From CAYLZO01 sp964387775 (GTDB taxonomy: Bacteria > Chloroflexota > Anaerolineae > JAAYZQ01): a stretch of DNA of 9,431 nucleotides. Numbering within the stretch: the stretch's first letter is position 1; the number at the start of each line of letters is the position of its first letter. This document shows, one piece after another, positions 6,657-9,431 of the stretch. The DNA lies in assembly GCA_964387775.1 (NCBI GenBank), contig CAYLZO010000212.1, positions 1-9,431 on the forward strand. The letters are read 5' to 3'. The notes beneath the pieces were generated by a model, which made no database searches, had not been told where the DNA came from, and saw only the letters and a list, made by a program, of their open reading frames with translations. Made by a program: the position numbers and the translations under genes.

Positions 6657-7027
6657 TTCTCGCCTCCGAGAGCCTTGACAATCTTGGGGTGTTCGGCCAG
6701 TTTGATGACTTCCGCCAGGGTGCCGGGTTCGATGACCTCTAATCTTTGGAACAGGACGATCATCGCTGCCAACTGGAGCCGGCCCTGGCGAGCCGTCTGT
6801 TCAAGCAGGCGCTGCTGCATACCTTCTAGCCCTTTCATGACACGCACCCCCAGGCGGCTGCGGCTGCCGATGACGTCTTCCTGGACATCCAGTTGATCAC
6901 GGACGGCCTGGCGGATGACGTCGGCCATGGTCGTCTGCTGCCGGCTGGCCATGAGTTGTACAAAGTCGTGCATCTCGGATGTCATGTAAAGCTGAACGTG
7001 TTTGTTGTACTTGCCTGTCTTGGACAT
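6653..7027 (-). CDS. ribbon-helix-helix mobilization accessory protein (MobC-like)
   Basis: 124 residues starting MSKTGKYNKHVQLYMTSEM. Residues 9-46 fit a ribbon-helix-helix fold: beta strand HVQLYMT, helix EMHDFVQLMASRQQ, turn, helix MADVIRQAVRDQL. The rest (60-124) is mostly helical with Gln/Leu-rich coiled-coil character (EGMQQRLLEQTARQGRLQL). Such proteins bind oriT, help the relaxase and repress their own operon. The ATG at 7027 follows GGAGGAG at 4-base spacing; the frame extends to 7171 but that stretch translates the repeat DNA upstream and has no homology style. Its TGA overlaps the relaxase ATG, and it begins next to the structured non-coding region proposed as oriT. The RHH fold is clear; the MobC role is inferred from context. 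Confidence 0.75.
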   Translation of the reverse strand: MSKTGKYNKHVQLYMTSEMHDFVQLMASRQQTTMADVIRQAVRDQLDVQEDVIGSRSRLGVRVMKGLEGMQQRLLEQTARQGRLQLAAMIVLFQRLEVIEPGTLAEVIKLAEHPKIVKALGGEK

Positions 7028-7042
7028 GGTCTCCTCCGATGA

Positions 7043-7200
7043 GTGGGGCTGCGTCCCTGCGGAGCAGGAGCGGACCCGGCCCACAGTACGTAGCGCGGCG
7101 GCTGGCTGCGATTGTGGGGCTATGCCCCACAGAGCAGACGACGCCCCCCACCGTGCGTAGAACGGCGGCAAGCTGGGGATGAGGGGGCAGGCCCCACAGC
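7043..7200. repeat. degenerate direct repeats of about 70 bp with nested hairpins
   Basis: GTGGGGCT occurs at 7043 and 7114, and a weaker third unit begins near 7182, giving a period of about 70-71. Shared blocks are GAGCAG, CCCAC, CGTAG, CGGCGG and GCTG-GGAT in the same order. The middle unit contains a perfect palindrome TGTGGGGC-TAT-GCCCCACA (7113-7131) and the third GGGGC-AG-GCCCC (7184-7195). They lie directly upstream of the MobC-like gene. Confidence 0.65.
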
Positions 7201-7216
7201 CCCTTTTAGCTTGCTA

Positions 7217-7297
7217 CCCGGCGCGACCAGCGCGGTCTGGCGTCCCTGCTCGGCACCGTAGGTGCACGCAGTAGCCAGAAGTGCTGGTCGCGCCGGG
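7217..7297. other. 81-bp extended cruciform, candidate oriT element
   Basis: CCCGGCGCGACCAGC (7217-7231) is the perfect 15-bp complement of GCTGGTCGCGCCGGG (7283-7297). Nested inside are TCTGGC/GCCAGA (7236-7241 with 7274-7279), CTGC/GCAG (7246-7249 with 7268-7271) and GCACC-GTA-GGTGC (7253-7265). The position, between two RHH genes and upstream of the relaxase operon, is where an origin of transfer is normally found. No known nick sequence was recognised. Alternatives are a dispersed repeat or a structured leader of the operon mRNA. Confidence 0.5.
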
Positions 7298-7334
7298 GTC
7301 CCTTCTTATCTCCGGGACGTTTTGTGATGGTGGG

Positions 7335-7541
7335 TCAAGAATGGTCATCTTGAGATCTTGCTTTCCTCTCGTTCTGATCGGTGGCCTGGATTTCAGCAGG
7401 TGGCCATAGTCTCTGCCGCTCAAGCTCCTGGCGCAGAATGTGGCGTAGTTGATCGGGCGGATTGCGCAATTCGGCGACGGCTATCTGAAGCAGCGCTGCA
7501 TACTCTGGTTGCTCAAGTGTCACTGTGACTCGCTTGACCAT
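7335..7541 (-). CDS. small ribbon-helix-helix regulator (68 residues)
   Basis: The product starts MVKRVTVTLEQPEYAALLQI; strand VKRVTVTLE then helices EYAALLQIAVAEL and PPDQLRHILRQELERQRL fit a compact RHH/CopG-like or antitoxin-like DNA-binding domain, followed by a polar tail (about 50-68). The ATG at 7541 has GGAG seven bases upstream; a TTG extension to 7559 is less likely. A sigma70-like promoter lies 54 bases upstream, overlapping repeated ATATCC motifs that may be its operator. It is on the same strand as, and upstream of, the mobilization genes, with the oriT-like region between. It probably controls this region or binds oriT; the exact family is not recognised. Confidence 0.6.
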   Translation of the reverse strand: MVKRVTVTLEQPEYAALLQIAVAELRNPPDQLRHILRQELERQRLWPPAEIQATDQNERKARSQDDHS

Positions 7542-7594
7542 TATGCATCTCCGTTCCAAAAAGAAATGGCGATATGCCTCTACAGCATACCGCC

Positions 7595-7624
7595 ATTGTA
7601 CCCGATGGAATATCCGGGATGCAA
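7595..7624 (-). promoter_or_regulatory. sigma70-like promoter for the small RHH gene
   Basis: On the minus strand, TTGCAT (7624-7619), an 18-base spacer and TACAAT (7600-7595) match -35 and -10 consensus well. The -10 box ends 53 bases before the ATG at 7541. Confidence 0.5.
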
Positions 7625-7665
7625 TATCCCAGATGTCCTGACTTTTATCCCAAATATCCTATCTT
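7609..7665. promoter_or_regulatory. repeated ATATCC(C) motifs, possible operator
   Basis: ATATCC occurs at 7610, 7624 and 7654, with TTATCC at 7645. Three of them share a longer form (AATATCCGGGAT, AATATCCCAGAT, TTTATCCCAAAT). They cover the -35 region of the promoter at 7595-7624, where a repressor would block transcription. The RHH product of 7335-7541 or the HTH protein ending at 7659 are the natural candidates to bind. Confidence 0.4.
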
Positions 7666-8381
7666 TGCCCCATCTTGCGTAGCTGCTTGACCGTCGGCAC
7701 AATCTCCTCGTCATAGGTCTCGCGCAACCTGGACATGCAGTTGTTGATAGTTTTTGCTTCAAGACCGAGACGGTCCCCTATTTCCTTGGCTGTGTAACCG
7801 CCCCACCACAACTCGAGCGCTTGGCGTTCCCAATTGATGTCTTTTATCTTCATCCACGGTTCGTCGCCGGGAGACCATGTCGTAGGCGTTTCTTCCTTTT
7901 CTACGTTGTCTCTAGCCGGCATTATGTCGTGCCCCTGGTGCGACTCATCGGCCACGGTATACGCTGCTGGCTCTTGTGGCACTTGCTCCATCTCTGGCAT
8001 CGGCTGGGCAAGCATCTCTTGTAAGCTCTCCATATTCCCGACGAAATACTCGAAAAGCTCGCCCACGATGTCTGGGCGATGGCATTTCATGAGAAGGAAT
8101 ATCTGCTCATCTTTGATCCGTATCATGTGTAGAGTGATTGCCTGCCCACGACCCAGTATCTTGCCGCTTGCAAGGTCCTCGTAATAGAGCGTCTCTATCG
8201 CCCACTCGAAGTTATCGCGGTCCAACTTGCTGATCTTGCCAGGGCTGAGGAACAGCATGCCATCTTTGTACGACAGTCCAATTGCAAAGGCATCCATGCC
8301 CTTCTCTTTGGCAAGCGTTCTCAACAATTGCTCAAACCGCTTCATCTGGATATCAAGTACGAACGCTGCCATATTTCTCAT
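7659..8381 (-). CDS. putative transcriptional regulator: unknown N-terminal domain plus C-terminal HTH
   Basis: 240 residues. Residues 1-120 are a well-formed alpha/beta domain (FEQLLRTLAKEKGMDAFAIG, KDGMLFLSPGKI, WAIETLYYEDLASGKILGRG, AITLHMIRIKDEQIFLLMKC), not recognised. Residues 121-178 are a polar, Pro/Glu-rich linker. Residues 184-225 form a LuxR/sigma-70 region 4-style helix-turn-helix: ERQALELWWGGYTAKEIGDR (185-204) then LGLEAKTINNCMSRLRETYD (205-224). The start at 8381 has GAGGAGGG eight bases upstream and a near-consensus promoter. The gene is visibly richer in A+T than its neighbours, suggesting separate origin. It lies upstream of and in line with the mobilization operon and could control it; the N-terminal domain may sense a signal or mediate dimerization. 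HTH is fairly sure, the rest unknown. Confidence 0.65.
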   Translation of the reverse strand: MRNMAAFVLDIQMKRFEQLLRTLAKEKGMDAFAIGLSYKDGMLFLSPGKISKLDRDNFEWAIETLYYEDLASGKILGRGQAITLHMIRIKDEQIFLLMKCHRPDIVGELFEYFVGNMESLQEMLAQPMPEMEQVPQEPAAYTVADESHQGHDIMPARDNVEKEETPTTWSPGDEPWMKIKDINWERQALELWWGGYTAKEIGDRLGLEAKTINNCMSRLRETYDEEIVPTVKQLRKMGQR

Positions 8382-8437
8382 TGTAAAAACCCTCCTCGGA
8401 TAACAAGGTCAGGCCAGACAAACCGCAAACTCGCCAC

Positions 8438-8466
8438 ATTTTATCAGCGAATGCTCGGAATGGCAA
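8438..8466 (-). promoter_or_regulatory. sigma70-like promoter for the HTH regulator gene
   Basis: On the minus strand TTGCCA (8466-8461), a 17-base spacer and TAAAAT (8443-8438) precede the start codon at 8381 by about 57 bases. Confidence 0.55.
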
Positions 8467-8502
8467 GGTGCCCGATGCGGCTACGAGATTGTCGTCTCCC
8501 GC

Positions 8503-8835
8503 GTGATGGACGTGAAGACCGTCGTCGGGACGCTGGTGAACGATATGCCGGCCGTCATGCATTTCGCTTTCCAGGCCACCCTGGACCTGCAACCGGACCG
8601 GCTGTGGCTGGAGGTCCGGGACGACGGCCTGGGGTTCGACGTCCCTTCTGCCCTGGCCCCCGACACGCGGCAAGATCACCTGGGCCTGGTCAGCATGGCT
8701 CGGCGAGCGAAGGAATTCCGGGGGGAACTCTGCGTAGAGTCGAAGCCCGGCCAGGGGACGCAGGTTTTCCTCGAAATCCCATTCCCACCCACCATTTGCT
8801 CAGGCGGGCCATTCCCTACGCCTTCTGCGTATTGA
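8503..8835 (+). pseudogene. C-terminal fragment of a NarL-type sensor histidine kinase (HATPase domain)
   Basis: Residues 29-91 (from GTG 8503) carry LQPDRLWLEVRDDGLGFDV (29-47; DDGLGF is the G1 box), then HLGLVSMARRAKEFRGELCV (59-78; G2 region) and SKPGQGTQVFLEIPF (80-94), typical of NarL/LiaS-family kinases. The N-box expected just before reads PAVMHFAFQAT where the family has NAVRHAHASQAT, so the key Asn is lost. The phospho-acceptor His, sensor domain and any membrane segments are missing: the frame upstream runs only to a stop at 8401 through unrelated sequence. No ribosome site precedes 8503. It is a remnant, and its 5' break lies close to the start of the minus-strand module. Confidence 0.75.
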
Positions 8836-8860
8836 CGCCCATCCTTCCGCATGCTACAAT
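8832..8860 (+). promoter_or_regulatory. sigma70-like promoter for the antitoxin gene
   Basis: TTGACG (8832-8837), a 17-base spacer and TACAAT (8855-8860) lie 29 bases before the antitoxin ATG at 8890. The -35 box overlaps the stop codon of the histidine-kinase remnant, which ends in TGA at 8833-8835. Confidence 0.65.
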
Positions 8861-8889
8861 CCTAAACACGGATCATAGAGAGAGGCAAG

Positions 8890-9183
8890 ATGACCAAGAC
8901 AATTACAGCGGTTTACGAAGAAGGTGTACTGCGTTTGCTAATGCCGCTGCCAATACCGGAGCGAACTCGTGTCCAGGTGCAGATTGTTGCCCAGCTTCCC
9001 GAGCCTGAGCAACAACGCCATCGGATACACCAGGCTCTGTTGGAGGCTGGCATCGTCCGGCCACGTCACCTGGTTGAGCCAGCCCAACCCGTTTCAGAAG
9101 CAGAGCTGGAGACAGCGTCAGAAGCGTTGGCGGCTGCCGGTCCTCTTTCTGATCTCATCATCGCCGAGCGGGAAGGGCGATGA
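8890..9183 (+). CDS. AF2212-like (DUF104) antitoxin
   Basis: 97 residues. The N-terminal 34 residues have the AF2212/DUF104 signature: MTKTITAVYEEGVLRLLMPL then PIPERTRVQVQI, matching the family pattern T..aVYEdGVLrPLepl.lpEGt.V.v.i. The remainder (40-97) is helical and would contact the toxin (HQALLEAGIVRPRHLVEP, SEAELETASEALAAAGPL). GAGAGAGG precedes the ATG. Its TGA overlaps the ATG of a PIN toxin gene (ATGA), the usual arrangement of VapBC-like type II modules. That toxin gene is cut short, so the antitoxin is now orphaned. It may still regulate its own promoter or neutralise a toxin encoded elsewhere. Confidence 0.8.
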   Translation: MTKTITAVYEEGVLRLLMPLPIPERTRVQVQIVAQLPEPEQQRHRIHQALLEAGIVRPRHLVEPAQPVSEAELETASEALAAAGPLSDLIIAEREGR

Positions 9184-9230
9184 CAGCCTATTACCTCGAT
9201 GCCAGCGCGTTGAGCAATAGGTCACGGTGA
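9180..9230 (+). pseudogene. VapC/PIN-domain toxin, truncated after its first strand
   Basis: ATG at 9180 starts MTAYYLDASAL, the classic PIN N-terminus with the first catalytic Asp (residue 7), and then diverges (SNRSR) to a TGA at 9228-9230. PIN proteins normally continue VKRYV... for about 120 further residues with two or three more acidic active-site residues. The homology stops at about base 9211, marking a deletion or insertion junction. Confidence 0.75.
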
Positions 9231-9431
9231 TTTTTCCCTCGCTTCGCCTTTGGCGTGTCCCGAGCATGTCCTGTGGGCTATGCCCACCTCCGGGCGGGCC
9301 GAAGAATTAGCGGCGTTCACCTTCCAGCCCTGGACCGAAAGAAAAGAGGCCGGGCGCACGGACTTGCACCTTGCCCTAGTACCGTTAAGTTATTTGCAAG
9401 TTGGTAGGGAAGGTACGCTGTGATCGTGCGT
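9231..9431. other. non-coding tail; hairpin 9273-9287, no gene recognised
   Basis: No convincing reading frame is present. GTGGGC-TAT-GCCCAC (9273-9287) is a perfect palindrome with the same TAT loop as the hairpin at 7113-7131. ACTTGCA (9362-9368) and TGCAAGT (9395-9401) form an inverted pair. A GTG at 9420 preceded by TAGGGAAGG could start a gene running out of the window, but only four codons are visible. Confidence 0.4.

Noticed and set aside
7028..7171. 48-residue N-terminal extension of the MobC-like protein
   Set aside because: It translates the degenerate 70-bp repeats, and the ATG at 7027 has an excellent ribosome site immediately before the ribbon-helix-helix.
8328..9008. 226-codon plus-strand frame across the HTH start, kinase remnant and antitoxin
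   Set aside because: It crosses two genes and two promoters out of frame; the Arg/Pro/Gly-rich translation is typical of a high-GC shadow.

Overview
The window looks like an accessory, partly decayed stretch of a high-GC bacterial chromosome or large plasmid. Chloroflexota (Anaerolineae/Caldilineae-like) is the best guess. The reasons are a Pro/Thr-rich linker of the PTPTP kind, a Ser/Thr kinase joined to an FGE-like domain, a beta-propeller protein with a C-terminal zinc ribbon, the style of the relaxase, and an in-gene palindromic element that reads CPERSRG. This assignment is inference from family style, not a search result.

Layout. Bases 3-1904 (+) encode the C-terminal 600-odd residues of a PQQ-type beta-propeller protein ending in a CxxC-CxxC zinc ribbon; its 5' end lies outside the window. 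A spacer with a 12-bp hairpin and a 10-bp-phased CACAGA inverted repeat follows (1901-2160). Next is a broken kinase-linker-FGE gene (2162-3584, +): the kinase lacks its N-lobe and the end of its C-lobe, and the linker plus FGE-like domain sit in another frame.

From about 3590 to 8381 everything coding is on the minus strand and forms a mobilization module. In transcription order it holds an HTH regulator (8381-7659), a small ribbon-helix-helix (RHH) protein (7541-7335), a roughly 300-bp repeat- and palindrome-rich non-coding region that is the best oriT candidate, a MobC-like RHH protein (7027-6653), an HUH-type relaxase (6656-5928), a VirD4/TraG-like coupling protein with a degenerate P-loop (5898-4387), an HU/IHF-like protein (4408-4136), and a truncated-looking protein with three 20-residue repeats. 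ATGA and 22-bp overlaps show that several of these genes are translationally coupled. Together they could process and deliver DNA: RHH protein and relaxase at oriT, coupling protein to a transfer channel, HU to bend the DNA. No channel genes and no integrase are present, so this is a mobilizable (not self-transmissible) element or a remnant.

The right end (8503-9431, +) is again debris: the C-terminal ATP-binding half of a sensor histidine kinase, an intact AF2212-like (DUF104) antitoxin with a good sigma70-like promoter, and a VapC/PIN toxin cut off after about 10 recognisable residues. The last 200 bases carry no recognisable gene.

The observations most worth a second look are the mobilization module with its P-loop-less coupling protein, the palindromic coding insertion in the relaxase next to its metal-binding histidines, the oriT-like cruciform, and the broken kinase-FGE fusion.
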